Assembly: GCA_003246795.1 (NCBI GenBank)
Contig: QKCS01000043.1
Span: forward strand, 1 to 13,556
Origin: Alphaproteobacteria bacterium
GTDB taxonomy: Bacteria; Pseudomonadota; Alphaproteobacteria; Micropepsales; Micropepsaceae
Reading direction: 5' to 3'
DNA: 13,556 bases
Part shown: piece after piece, positions 1-6,977 of the stretch
Layout: every line of letters begins with the position of its first letter
How positions within the stretch are numbered: position 1 is the stretch's first letter
Made by a program: the position numbers and the translations under genes
Notes under the pieces: generated by a model
Databases searched by the model: none
What the model saw: the letters and a program-made list of their open reading frames with translations, nothing else
Told to the model about the DNA's origin: nothing

Positions 1-1
1 C

Positions 2-343
2 GGGCCGGTCGAAACGGAGCGCGGCTTCGTTCTTCATTCGCCGGAATATTCGGCGGGCGATGCGACCGTGAAGGTCGGGCCAAACGTCGGGCTGACGACG
101 TCGGTCGACGTGCTGAAGGCGATCGCGGACGGCGCGGGACCGCGCGAGTCGATGCTGGCGCTCGGCTACGCCGGATGGGGCGCGGGCCAGCTCGAGCGCG
201 AGTTCCAGCAGAACGGATGGATCACCTGCCCCGCCGACGATTATCTGCTCTTCGGTCAGCAGCTGCAGGGCAAGTGGGAGTACGCGATCCGCAAGCTCGG
301 CTTCAATCCGTCACAGCTGTCGCGGGATGCGGGCCGGGCCTGA
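2..343 (+). CDS. YqgE/AlgH family protein, 3' part
   Basis: This is the C-terminal 113 residues of a gene whose start lies left of the window; frame 2 is open from the first full codon to the TGA at 341-343. The fragment carries hallmarks of the UPF0301 (YqgE/AlgH) family: an early GPVETERGFVLHS stretch, then LTTSVDVLKAIA, the ALGYAGWGAGQLE segment, a NGWI turn, and a KWEYAIRKLGF helix near the end. Family members are about 180-200 residues, so roughly 40% is missing. They are small cytoplasmic proteins without an agreed biochemical function; the AlgH name comes from a proposed role in Pseudomonas alginate regulation. The last 33 bp overlap the 3' end of the convergent EAL-domain gene. Family assignment is firm; function is unknown. 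Confidence 0.93.
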   Translation, partial: GPVETERGFVLHSPEYSAGDATVKVGPNVGLTTSVDVLKAIADGAGPRESMLALGYAGWGAGQLEREFQQNGWITCPADDYLLFGQQLQGKWEYAIRKLGFNPSQLSRDAGRA

Positions 344-3223
344 GTGACGCGGCAATTCCCGTGGCGCTGAGGGCGACCCGCCACGGCCCTTCAAGGCGAT
401 GAAATTGTAGGCCGAGGTCGCATCCATCGGCTGACCGAACAGAAACCCTTGCGCGAATTCGCAGCGCAGCTGCTGCAGGCGCGACGACTCGCCGTTGGTT
501 TCCACGCCTTCCGCGACCACCGACATGTCGAGGTCGTGGGCCAGACGGATGATCGAACGCAGCACGACCGGCGTCTCTTCGTTACGCGCCATGTCGGCGA
601 CGAAGGAACGGTCGATCTTCACGGTGTCGAAGGGGAAGCGCTGAAGATAGGCGAGCGATGAGAAGCCCGTGCCGAAATCGTCGAGCGCCAGGCCCGCTCC
701 CGCCTCCTTCACGCGGCCGAGCGCGCGGGCGGCGGATTCCGGGTTCTGCATGATGACGCTTTCGGTGAGTTCGAGTTTGAGCGACAGGCGCGCGGGTTTC
801 TGGTCGCGCAGGATCTGGATGACGTCCTCGAAGAATTCGTGGCGGAAGAGCTGGCGCGCGGAGACGTTGACGCTGCAAAAGAGCGGGTCCTGCAGCGGGA
901 AGTACGTCTGCCAGCGCTTGAGCTCGCTTGCGGCCTTTTCGATCGCATGGCGGCCCAAGGGGACGATGAGGCCCGTCTCCTCGGCCAGGGCGATGAATTC
1001 GCCGGGCCCGAGGAGGCCGCGTTGCGGGTGGCGCCAGCGCATGAGCGCTTCGAAGCCTGCGATCGAACCGTCGGCGAGGCGTACGATCGGCTGGTAGTGC
1101 AGCTCGATTTGACCGCGTTCCAAGGCGGTGCGCAGGTCCGTGTCCATGATAAGCCGCTCGGCCGAACGCGGCTTCATCTCGGGTTGGTAGATTTCGAAGC
1201 CGCCGCGGCCCGTACGTTTGGCGTGATACATGGCGACTTCCGCCTCGCGCAGGACGTCGCCGCCAAAGCGGTGGCCGGGCTCGATGAGCGCGAGGCCGAT
1301 GGAGGCGGCGGGGTAAATCTCCTTGTCGCCGATCGCGACGGGCTGGGAAAGCGCGTCGCGGATGCGTTGAGCGACTTGCGCGCCGTCTTCGTCGCCGCGC
1401 GAGCCCAGGACGAGCACCGCGAACTCGTCGGTGCCGAGACGGGCGACGGCGTCCTCCGACCCCGCCGCGTGGTCGAGGCGGCGGGCGATCTGGGCGAGAA
1501 AGCGGTCGCCGGCCGCGAGGCCCATGCTGTCGGTGACGACGCGCACGCGGTCGACGTCGATGGCGAGCACCGCGCCGTGGCGGCGGCCATGCGCCGACTG
1601 CATCGAGGCGACGATGCCGTCGACGCGCGAGAGGAACGTGTTGCGCAACATCAGGCCGGTGACGTGATCGGCCGTCTCGTCGGTCTGGCGCTGGGACTCC
1701 TGCGCCTTGCGGCCGGTGATGTCGCTGACGACGCCGATGCAGCGGATCGCTTTGCCCTTGGCGTTGGCGATGCAGCTCGCGCGCAGCTGGATCCAGCGCT
1801 GACCGCCCTTCGCGTGGCGCATGCGCATTTCAAGCGTAAAGGAGGAATTGCCCTGACGGCGGTGCGCGTTCATGGAATCGGCATAGAGCTGCACGTCCTC
1901 CGACGCGATGAGTTCGGCCCATTTGCGTTCGGACGCGGCAAACGCGCCGCTTTCGAGGCCCAGGAGCGCTTCGACCGACGGCGAAACGAAGAGTTCGTCG
2001 GTCTCGAAATTCCAGTCCCAAAGGCCTTGGTGGGCGGCAGCGAGGCCCAAAGCGTAGCGGTACTCCGCCTCGCGGGCTTTGCGCCCGTCAGCGGAAAGTT
2101 CCTCAACGGCCTTCTCGTCGAGTTCGGGTTCGGCGGGGACGGCCGCAGCGAACGCGAGCGCCAGGGCGCCCGCCGTGAAGAGCGCGTCGGCCAAGACGGA
2201 CACGTTCGCGACTTGCGCCACCCAACCGACAGGCACGAAGGCAGGGGCGACGAGCGCGATCAACATCAGCGCGATGCCGGGGATAAGTGCTTTGGCGCGC
2301 GCGCCACGCGGCGACTCGGCGAGCGCCACGATCGCGGCCAGAGCGGGACCGGCCGCCGCAAGGAGCTGAACCAATGGGCGCGCATAAGTCACCCCGGCGG
2401 CGAGCGCGATCGCGAAGCCGACGATCGCGAACGCGAACCCGTCCAGCATCAACGCGACGCGCGGACGGTCGTAGTTCCAGGCAAGGTGCGAGACGGCGAA
2501 GCGCAACGCGGCGGCTATCAAGATGGCGCCCGTCACTTGAAGAGCTTCGACGCGGATCGCGTAGATCGAACCGCCGAGGATGAGCACCACGAGTGCGCCG
2601 AGCGCGAGCGCGGCCCACGCCGGTTCCTGCGCGCGGCGGAACACGCTCAATCCGAACAGCCACGCCGACATGGCGAGCGCGGCACCCGCCATCAATCCCA
2701 TAAAGAGCGTTTCGGACTGCTTCGACGCGGCGAGCGCTTCCGGCTTCCACAGACGCCACGTCGCGCCGTCGAGCGGACCTTCGGAGTAAAGCGCGAACGT
2801 CGCCTTCGCGAGCGGATCGAGATAGAGGTCGGCCGCCTTGGCGCCGCCGACGTCGATGATCTGAGCGCGGGCGCCGGGCTTCTCGCCCTCATCCTCTTCG
2901 CTTGCCAAGACCTCGAACAGGCCGTTGCGGTCGGCGCCGGCAAGAAAGCGCCTGATGCCGCCCGACGGTATCTCAAGGGTGACAATGCGGTGGAGATCGT
3001 CGTTCGTCGGATTGACGAGATCGAGTGCGAGCCAGCGCTTGCCGGCGTCCGGTTCGGTCGTGACATCCCCGTCAGCGGCCGTCGCATCGTTCAGCGGATG
3101 AAGCCACGGCGTCATGTCCATGACATCGCGGTCGAGCGACAGCGGCGCCGCCGCGTGGCCGGGCAGCGCCACGAAAGCCAACACAAGAGCGCCCAGAACC
3201 CCACGCCACGCGCGCGTCAGCAT
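311..3223 (-). CDS. 7TM sensor-PAS-GGDEF(degenerate)-EAL c-di-GMP protein
   Basis: Predicted inner-membrane c-di-GMP signalling protein of 970 residues. Order: signal peptide (about 1-26, ending GHAAA), periplasmic domain (27-170) resembling a 7TMR-DISM sensor, seven hydrophobic helices (172-364), PAS with PAC-like SDITGRK (386-506), GGDEF (516-678) and EAL (691-938). The EAL domain looks catalytic: FEALMRW at 724-730, LELTES near 817, DDFGTGFSSL from 848, AEGVET from 904; it should hydrolyse c-di-GMP to pGpG. The GGDEF domain looks inactive as a cyclase: GTDEF at 597-601, DVDRVRVVTDSMGL where DxDxFKxxND..GH is usual, and no RxxD inhibitory site (GSED there). Start chosen at ATG 3223 because it begins a classical signal peptide; ATG 3286 or GTG 3289 would add 21-22 residues, and no candidate has a good ribosome binding site. 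Residues after about 945 form a Pro/Arg-rich tail outside the EAL fold. The ligand is unknown. Confidence 0.9.
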   Translation of the reverse strand: MLTRAWRGVLGALVLAFVALPGHAAAPLSLDRDVMDMTPWLHPLNDATAADGDVTTEPDAGKRWLALDLVNPTNDDLHRIVTLEIPSGGIRRFLAGADRNGLFEVLASEEDEGEKPGARAQIIDVGGAKAADLYLDPLAKATFALYSEGPLDGATWRLWKPEALAASKQSETLFMGLMAGAALAMSAWLFGLSVFRRAQEPAWAALALGALVVLILGGSIYAIRVEALQVTGAILIAAALRFAVSHLAWNYDRPRVALMLDGFAFAIVGFAIALAAGVTYARPLVQLLAAAGPALAAIVALAESPRGARAKALIPGIALMLIALVAPAFVPVGWVAQVANVSVLADALFTAGALALAFAAAVPAEPELDEKAVEELSADGRKAREAEYRYALGLAAAHQGLWDWNFETDELFVSPSVEALLGLESGAFAASERKWAELIASEDVQLYADSMNAHRRQGNSSFTLEMRMRHAKGGQRWIQLRASCIANAKGKAIRCIGVVSDITGRKAQESQRQTDETADHVTGLMLRNTFLSRVDGIVASMQSAHGRRHGAVLAIDVDRVRVVTDSMGLAAGDRFLAQIARRLDHAAGSEDAVARLGTDEFAVLVLGSRGDEDGAQVAQRIRDALSQPVAIGDKEIYPAASIGLALIEPGHRFGGDVLREAEVAMYHAKRTGRGGFEIYQPEMKPRSAERLIMDTDLRTALERGQIELHYQPIVRLADGSIAGFEALMRWRHPQRGLLGPGEFIALAEETGLIVPLGRHAIEKAASELKRWQTYFPLQDPLFCSVNVSARQLFRHEFFEDVIQILRDQKPARLSLKLELTESVIMQNPESAARALGRVKEAGAGLALDDFGTGFSSLAYLQRFPFDTVKIDRSFVADMARNEETPVVLRSIIRLAHDLDMSVVAEGVETNGESSRLQQLRCEFAQGFLFGQPMDATSAYNFIALKGRGGSPSAPRELPRHSGPARIPRQL
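359..386 (+). terminator. Inverted repeat downstream of yqgE, possible terminator stem
   Basis: Perfect 8-bp inverted repeat CCGTGGCG (359-366) / CGCCACGG (379-386) around a 12-nt loop, beginning 15 nt after the yqgE-family stop codon. Position and stability suit a transcription end or mRNA 3' protection for that gene, but there is no run of T after it (CCCTTCAAGG follows), so it is not a classical intrinsic terminator. It lies inside the last codons of the convergent EAL gene, so it is also transcribed from the other strand. The repeat is seen directly; the terminator role is inferred. Confidence 0.35.
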
Positions 3224-3233
3224 GCGCGTCACA

Positions 3234-3248
3234 CTGGCTTCGAGCCAG
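3234..3248. repeat. Short perfect inverted repeat near EAL gene start
   Basis: CTGGCT (3234-3239), TCG loop, AGCCAG (3243-3248). On the minus strand it lies 10 nt upstream of the ATG at 3223. If that is the true start, it would form a small hairpin in the 5' leader; if translation starts at 3286 it is simply coding sequence. Could be chance in GC-rich DNA. Confidence 0.3.
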
Positions 3249-3351
3249 GGCGCCCGGCCGACGATGAGATCAAACGCGAGACGCATCACGACAAGGGGGT
3301 CACTTGGGGAGCAGACTATCGGTTATCCATGGGGCGTGCCGCAACCGCCAA

Positions 3352-3378
3352 ACCCGTTAATCATTGAACGAAACGGGT
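3352..3378. promoter_or_regulatory. Inverted repeat in divergent intergenic region, candidate operator
   Basis: ACCCGTT (3352-3358) and AACGGGT (3372-3378) are a perfect 7-bp inverted repeat with a 13-nt AT-richer spacer; nested inside is a second symmetry, CGTT (3355-3358) / AACG (3367-3370). It sits between the divergently transcribed EAL gene and the secreted NTF2-like gene, in the least GC-rich part of the gap, which suits a dimeric regulator site or promoter area. No -35/-10 pair convincing enough to call was found for either gene. The repeat is observed; the role is inferred. Confidence 0.3.
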
Positions 3379-3384
3379 CCCGCT

Positions 3385-3414
3385 CGCCCCATGCGGGCGC
3401 GTGCGACCCGCACG
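3385..3414. repeat. Two adjacent short hairpins in the intergenic region
   Basis: CGCCC (3385-3389) pairs with GGGCG (3395-3399) over a 5-nt loop. Immediately after, CGTGCG (3400-3405) pairs with CGCACG (3409-3414) over ACC. They lie about 90-115 nt upstream of the NTF2-like gene. No T tract follows on either strand, so they are not intrinsic terminators; they may be leader structures or chance GC-rich pairing. Confidence 0.25.
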
Positions 3415-3500
3415 AACGTTTGATGCCGGCTTGTTCCATTTGGGGGCGTCACGTCGGTCGCCGGCTGGTATCGTTCGGCGGAGCAACAAATGGGGGCCTC

Positions 3501-4352
3501 ATGCGCGGACTTGCTGTTGTCGCGATTGCCGTCACCGCTTTGGTGAACCCGGTTGCGGCCGACGCACCGTCGGCGGACGAGGTTGTCGCCGTCGAACGCG
3601 AATTCGCCGCCGACGCGCAGGCTCGCGGTTGGATTGCCGCCTTCAAGAAATACGCTGCGCCCGAGGGCATCTGGCTTCAGCCCGACCCGGGCAACGCTCA
3701 AGCGGCGTTGGCGAAGGAGCCGGACGAGCCCGCCAATCGCTCCCTGAAGTGGTGGCCGATCTGGGCCGGCGTCGCCGCATCGGGCGATATCGGATTCACG
3801 AGCGGCCCTTATACAGTCGGCGGCAATCGGTACGGCCATTACTTCACGGTGTGGGCGAAGCAGACGGACGGGTCCTGGCGCTGGATCTTCGACGGCGGAC
3901 CGCGGAACGACGCGGCGTCGCCGTTCGGGCCGGAGACCACGCCATTGCACCTGCCCGTCGCCACGAGCGCGGCCGGCTCGGCAGACAAGGCTTGGGCCGA
4001 CGTCGAGAAGGCGGAGGCGTCGCTGGCGGCATCGGCCGAGAAGGATTCACGTCAGGCCTATGTCGACGCTCTTTCGCCGGACGCCCGCGTCATGGGCTCG
4101 CCCGCCCAACCGGCCGTCGGCGCCGCCAAGCATCCCGACGAGCTTGCGCGTCGCGCGCCGTCGATCGCCTTCAAGCAGCTGGGCGGCCGCGCGTCGCGCG
4201 CAGGCGACATGGTTTTCACCTACGGCGAGGCGACGTGGCGGCAGGAAGGCGATCAACGCCGCGGCCACTACGTTCGCATTTGGCAGCGCCGCGGCGAAGA
4301 TTGGAAGATCGTGTTCGACGAGCTGATCGCGGTGCCGCCGCCGAAGCCCTGA
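3501..4352 (+). CDS. Secreted tandem NTF2-like (SnoaL/DUF4440-type) domain protein
   Basis: Encodes 283 residues. An N-terminal signal peptide (1-20, ending PVAA before DAPS) predicts export to the periplasm. The mature protein has two copies of an NTF2-like fold: residues about 25-133 and 163-277. The copies align best at their ends: GDIGFTSGPYTV..GHYFTVWAKQTDGSWRWIFDGG-like sequence at 95-133 matches GDMVFTYGEATW..GHYVRIWQRRGEDWKIVFDEL-like sequence at 235-275. The family (DUF4440/SnoaL-like) forms cone-shaped alpha+beta pockets that may bind small ligands or catalyse varied reactions, so no reaction is assigned. The ATG at 3501 is preferred because it begins the signal peptide and has GGGGG at 3492-3496; the frame is open further upstream but without signal-peptide logic. 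It is monocistronic on this strand, divergent from the EAL gene, and stops 4 bp from the convergent FKBP gene. Confidence 0.85.
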   Translation: MRGLAVVAIAVTALVNPVAADAPSADEVVAVEREFAADAQARGWIAAFKKYAAPEGIWLQPDPGNAQAALAKEPDEPANRSLKWWPIWAGVAASGDIGFTSGPYTVGGNRYGHYFTVWAKQTDGSWRWIFDGGPRNDAASPFGPETTPLHLPVATSAAGSADKAWADVEKAEASLAASAEKDSRQAYVDALSPDARVMGSPAQPAVGAAKHPDELARRAPSIAFKQLGGRASRAGDMVFTYGEATWRQEGDQRRGHYVRIWQRRGEDWKIVFDELIAVPPPKP

Positions 4353-4356
4353 GGCG

Positions 4357-4950
4357 CTACTGAACCGCCAGCAGTTCGACCTCGAACACGAGCGTCTGAT
4401 ACGGCGGGATCGCGCCCGGCGCACCGCGCGCGCCATAGCCCAGATCTTGCGGAATCACGAGTTCGGCCTTTTCGCCCACGCGCATCTTCTGAACGCCCTC
4501 GGTCCAGCCCGGGATCACTTGATCGAGCCCGAAGCTGATCGGCTGGCCGCGCTTCAGCGACGAGTCGAACACCTTGCCGTTGATGAGCGCGCCTGTGTAG
4601 TGAACCGTCACGACGCTGTTCTTTTCCGGGCGCGCTCCGTCACCCGCAGAAATTTGGCGATATTGCAGGCCGCTGTCCGTCACTTCGACGTCCGGCTTCT
4701 TTGCGTTCTCCGCCAAGAATTCGGCGTTCTTTTCGGGGCTCAGATCTGCTGGCACTTCGGCCTCCTGTTCGTTGATCAACAAGTCGGGTGTTTCCGTGGT
4801 CTCCTGCGGCGCGATCAGCGACGACAAGAGGCCACCAGGCGCGAAAATCCACACGGTGAGCACAAGGCCCAGTCCGCCGCCGATCATTGCCGCGAGTGTG
4901 GGCGGCGACGGCCATTTTAGTCGGCCCTGCGGTTTGGGCGTTTTCGTCAT
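4357..4950 (-). CDS. Membrane-anchored FKBP-type peptidyl-prolyl cis-trans isomerase
   Basis: Encodes 197 residues. A short basic cytoplasmic N-terminus is followed by one hydrophobic helix (about 19-37) with no obvious cleavage site, an acidic linker (50-90), and a FKBP domain (about 94-197). The linker end (AEFLAENAKK..VTDSGLQY) resembles the region before the FKBP domain in FkpA/Mip-type proteins. Active-pocket residues of FKBP12 are present: Tyr118 in VHYTG, Phe128-Asp129 in FDSS, Val145-Ile146, Trp149 in GWTEGV, Tyr172 in GYGARG, and Phe189 in the last strand. It should catalyse prolyl isomerisation for envelope protein folding, anchored with the catalytic domain in the periplasm (topology inferred). 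It follows the GNAT gene by 18 bp and is probably the last gene of the M16-GNAT-FKBP cluster. The stop is TAG. Confidence 0.94.
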   Translation of the reverse strand: MTKTPKPQGRLKWPSPPTLAAMIGGGLGLVLTVWIFAPGGLLSSLIAPQETTETPDLLINEQEAEVPADLSPEKNAEFLAENAKKPDVEVTDSGLQYRQISAGDGARPEKNSVVTVHYTGALINGKVFDSSLKRGQPISFGLDQVIPGWTEGVQKMRVGEKAELVIPQDLGYGARGAPGAIPPYQTLVFEVELLAVQ

Positions 4951-4968
4951 GGCGTGGCTCTGGATGGG

Positions 4969-5571
4969 TTAGCTTTTCGGCGCGGGGACAGGATCGCCCG
5001 CGATAACCGCGAATAGCAGATGATCCCGCCATTCGCCATTGATCTTCAGGTATTTTCGCGCAGTTCCTTCGGCGGTGAAACCCGCCTTCGTCAAGACGCG
5101 GCGCGAGGCGTCGTTCGTGGGCAGACACGCCGCTTCGATGCGATGGAGACCCATCCGGTCAAAGGCATGGCGCACGACGGCCACGACCGCGTCGGTCATG
5201 AGCCCCTTGCCCGCAAATCTCTGTCCCGTCCAATAGCCGAGCGAGGCGGCGGACTGGGCGACGCCTTGACGAATGTTCGAAAGCTGGCAACCGCCGATCA
5301 GTTCGTCCGACTTGCGCTCGAAGATGAAGAACATGTGCCCGGTGCCGTCGCGCAGCGCCTGTGCGTACCGGCGCAGTCGCCGGCGATAGCCCGCGCGCGA
5401 CAACTCGTCGGGCGACCACGTCGGCTCCCACGGCGTGAGAAAATCGCGGCTGTCGCCGCGCAACTTTGCCCATGCCGCATAGTCGCCCGCGATCGGCGCA
5501 CGGAGGCGAACGAGCTTGCCGTCGACGTGCGTCACGGGCTTTGTGCGCGGGAACGTCGAGCGAAGCGCCAT
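4969..5571 (-). CDS. GNAT family acetyltransferase, RimJ/RimL-like
   Basis: Encodes 200 residues, the usual size for a RimJ-type N-acetyltransferase. The start of the fold (GKLVRLRAPIAGDYAAW, 18-34) is typical of Acetyltransf_3 proteins. The acetyl-CoA pyrophosphate loop QRFAGKG lies at 117-123, and the late helix motif NDASRRVLTKAGF at 153-165 precedes a C-terminal GEWRDHLLFAV strand. Predicted cytoplasmic enzyme transferring acetyl from acetyl-CoA to an N-terminal amine; ribosomal protein S5 is the RimJ substrate in E. coli, but the substrate here is not shown by sequence. Its ATG overlaps the M16 stop by one base (TAATG) and no separate ribosome binding site is visible, so translation is probably coupled. 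It could equally modify another protein or a small molecule. Confidence 0.9.
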   Translation of the reverse strand: MALRSTFPRTKPVTHVDGKLVRLRAPIAGDYAAWAKLRGDSRDFLTPWEPTWSPDELSRAGYRRRLRRYAQALRDGTGHMFFIFERKSDELIGGCQLSNIRQGVAQSAASLGYWTGQRFAGKGLMTDAVVAVVRHAFDRMGLHRIEAACLPTNDASRRVLTKAGFTAEGTARKYLKINGEWRDHLLFAVIAGDPVPAPKS

Positions 5572-6830
5572 TATGCGAAGCGCTGCGCCACGCGATCGTA
5601 GGAACCGAGCGCGCCGACCGGCCCCAACGCGGTGAACGTCAACGGTCCGTTCGATAGGACCTTCTTGGCGATACGACCGACGGCGTTCGCATCGACGGCG
5701 TCGATCTTTGCGATCAGTTCGCGCGTATCGAGCAGGCGCCCATACGTGAACATCTGCGCCGCAATCTGTTCGCAGCGCGCGGACGCTTGCTCGAGGCCCA
5801 TCAGAAGGCTCGATTTGATCTGGGCGCGGGCGCGGGCGACTTCGTCGTCGCTTGCTTCGGCGGCAAGCGACTTCATTTCGCCAGCGATCACGTTGATCAG
5901 TTCAGGCGCGTCGGCCGCGCTTGTTCCGGCGTAAACGCCAATGAGGCCGGTTTCGCGGTAGCTGGAGCCGAACGTATGGATCGAATAGCAGAGTCCGCGC
6001 TTCTCCCGCGCCTCTTGGAACAGACGTGAGGACATGCCGCCGCCCAGAACGGTCGAATAGACCTGCACGGCGAAGATGTCGTCGTCGTTCGCCTTGAAGC
6101 CCGGCAGGGCGAGCGCAACGTGCGCTTGCTCAAGGTCGTCATCATCGCGAAACTCGCCGCCGGCGTAGCGGGCCGTTTCGGTTGCCGGCGGTTTCCCGGT
6201 GTGCACGTCGGCGAAGTGACGCTCCGCCAGCGCCACCATGCGTTCGTGCGTGACCGCCCCGGCCGAAATCACGAGCATGCTCGACGCCGTGTAGTGTCCC
6301 TTGACCTGTTCGAACAGGGTCTGGCGCGTGAACGAGCGCACGTGCCGCTCCGTGCCCAAGATAGGGCGGCCCAACGATTGATCGGGAAACGCCGTCGCCT
6401 GCAAATGGTCGAAAATGATGTCATCCGGCGTGTCCTCGGCCTGGCCGATCTCTTGAATGACGACGCCCTTCTCGCGCGCGAGCTCGTCGTCGTCGAACAC
6501 CGAATCCTGAAGAATGTCGGCAAGGATGTCGACGGCGAGCGATACGTCGTCCTTGAGCACACGCGCGTAGTAAGCGGTTTGCTCCCGTGCGGTGTAGGCG
6601 TTGATGAACCCGCCAACGCGCTCGATCTCTTCGGCGATCGCGCGGGCGGACCGGCGGCGCGTGCCCTTGAACGCCATGTGCTCGAGCATGTGGGCGATGC
6701 CGTTCGTCGCGCTCGTCTCGTTACGGGCGCCTGCATCGACCCAGACGCCGACGGCCGCCGTTTCCAAGTGGGGCATCGGATCGGTGACGACAGTGAGGCC
6801 GTTTGCGAGCTTGGTGATTTGAGGGGGCAT
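5571..6830 (-). CDS. M16 family zinc metallopeptidase (processing-peptidase type)
   Basis: Encodes 419 residues, the size of a single M16B subunit. The inverted zinc motif HMLEH is at 47-51 (His47, Glu50 catalytic, His51), and the third ligand Glu127 in VIQEI lies 76 residues after the second His, the spacing seen in the beta subunit of mitochondrial processing peptidase. A glycine-rich stretch (VLGGGMSSRLFQEAREKRGL) and the CYSIHTF segment match the second half-domain. There is no signal peptide, so it is probably cytoplasmic; the bacterial family may degrade peptides, and its native substrate is undefined. The ATG at 6830 is fixed by AAGGA 5 nt upstream; the open frame extends to 6878 without homology. 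It starts a cluster with the GNAT and FKBP genes, 147 bp after thrC. Confidence 0.95.
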   Translation of the reverse strand: MPPQITKLANGLTVVTDPMPHLETAAVGVWVDAGARNETSATNGIAHMLEHMAFKGTRRRSARAIAEEIERVGGFINAYTAREQTAYYARVLKDDVSLAVDILADILQDSVFDDDELAREKGVVIQEIGQAEDTPDDIIFDHLQATAFPDQSLGRPILGTERHVRSFTRQTLFEQVKGHYTASSMLVISAGAVTHERMVALAERHFADVHTGKPPATETARYAGGEFRDDDDLEQAHVALALPGFKANDDDIFAVQVYSTVLGGGMSSRLFQEAREKRGLCYSIHTFGSSYRETGLIGVYAGTSAADAPELINVIAGEMKSLAAEASDDEVARARAQIKSSLLMGLEQASARCEQIAAQMFTYGRLLDTRELIAKIDAVDANAVGRIAKKVLSNGPLTFTALGPVGALGSYDRVAQRFA

Positions 6831-6835
6831 TCCGA

Positions 6836-6840
6836 TCCTT
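6836..6840 (-). promoter_or_regulatory. Ribosome binding site of the M16 peptidase gene
   Basis: AAGGA on the minus strand, 5 nt before the ATG at 6830. It is one of the best Shine-Dalgarno matches in the window and decides the start against an in-frame ATG 48 nt further upstream. Confidence 0.65.
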
Positions 6841-6859
6841 CTTCGGTTTTGTCCGGCAT

Positions 6860-6888
6860 TACATAGGGGAGTCGGCAACGGTTTTCAC
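6860..6888 (-). promoter_or_regulatory. Possible promoter for M16-GNAT-FKBP cluster
   Basis: On the minus strand GTGAAA (6883-6888), a 17-nt spacer and TATGTA (6860-6865) resemble a -35/-10 pair (4 of 6 bases each against the sigma-70 consensus). A start about 7 nt further on would give a leader of roughly 20-25 nt to the ATG at 6830. It lies in the 147-bp gap after thrC, the largest gap on this strand. A weak match, supported mainly by position. Confidence 0.3.
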
Positions 6889-6977
6889 GGACATTGCGGC
6901 GATAGAAAATCGGCTGAAATGCGCCAATTCACTGTCCGCCTCCGTCCCGATTGCGTTCTCCGGTTGCAAACGCGCGC

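Noticed and set aside
839..3367. 842-codon open frame on the plus strand, antisense to the EAL gene
   Set aside because: The opposite strand has a full, family-conserved 7TM-PAS-GGDEF-EAL protein. The antisense translation is Arg/Asp/Gly/Ala-rich without motifs or a signal, as expected for a stop-poor shadow frame in GC-rich DNA.
3357..3370. Possible CtrA box (TTAA-N7-TTAA) in the divergent region
   Set aside because: Only one TTAA half-site is present; 7 nt further the sequence is ACGA, so the motif is not met.
4340..4380. Bidirectional terminator between the NTF2-like and FKBP genes
   Set aside because: The gap is only 4 bp. Nearby pairing is limited to about 4 bp and there is no T run on either strand.
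6120..6866. 248-codon plus-strand open frame opposite the M16 gene
   Set aside because: It is a shadow of a conserved zinc peptidase and has no independent evidence.
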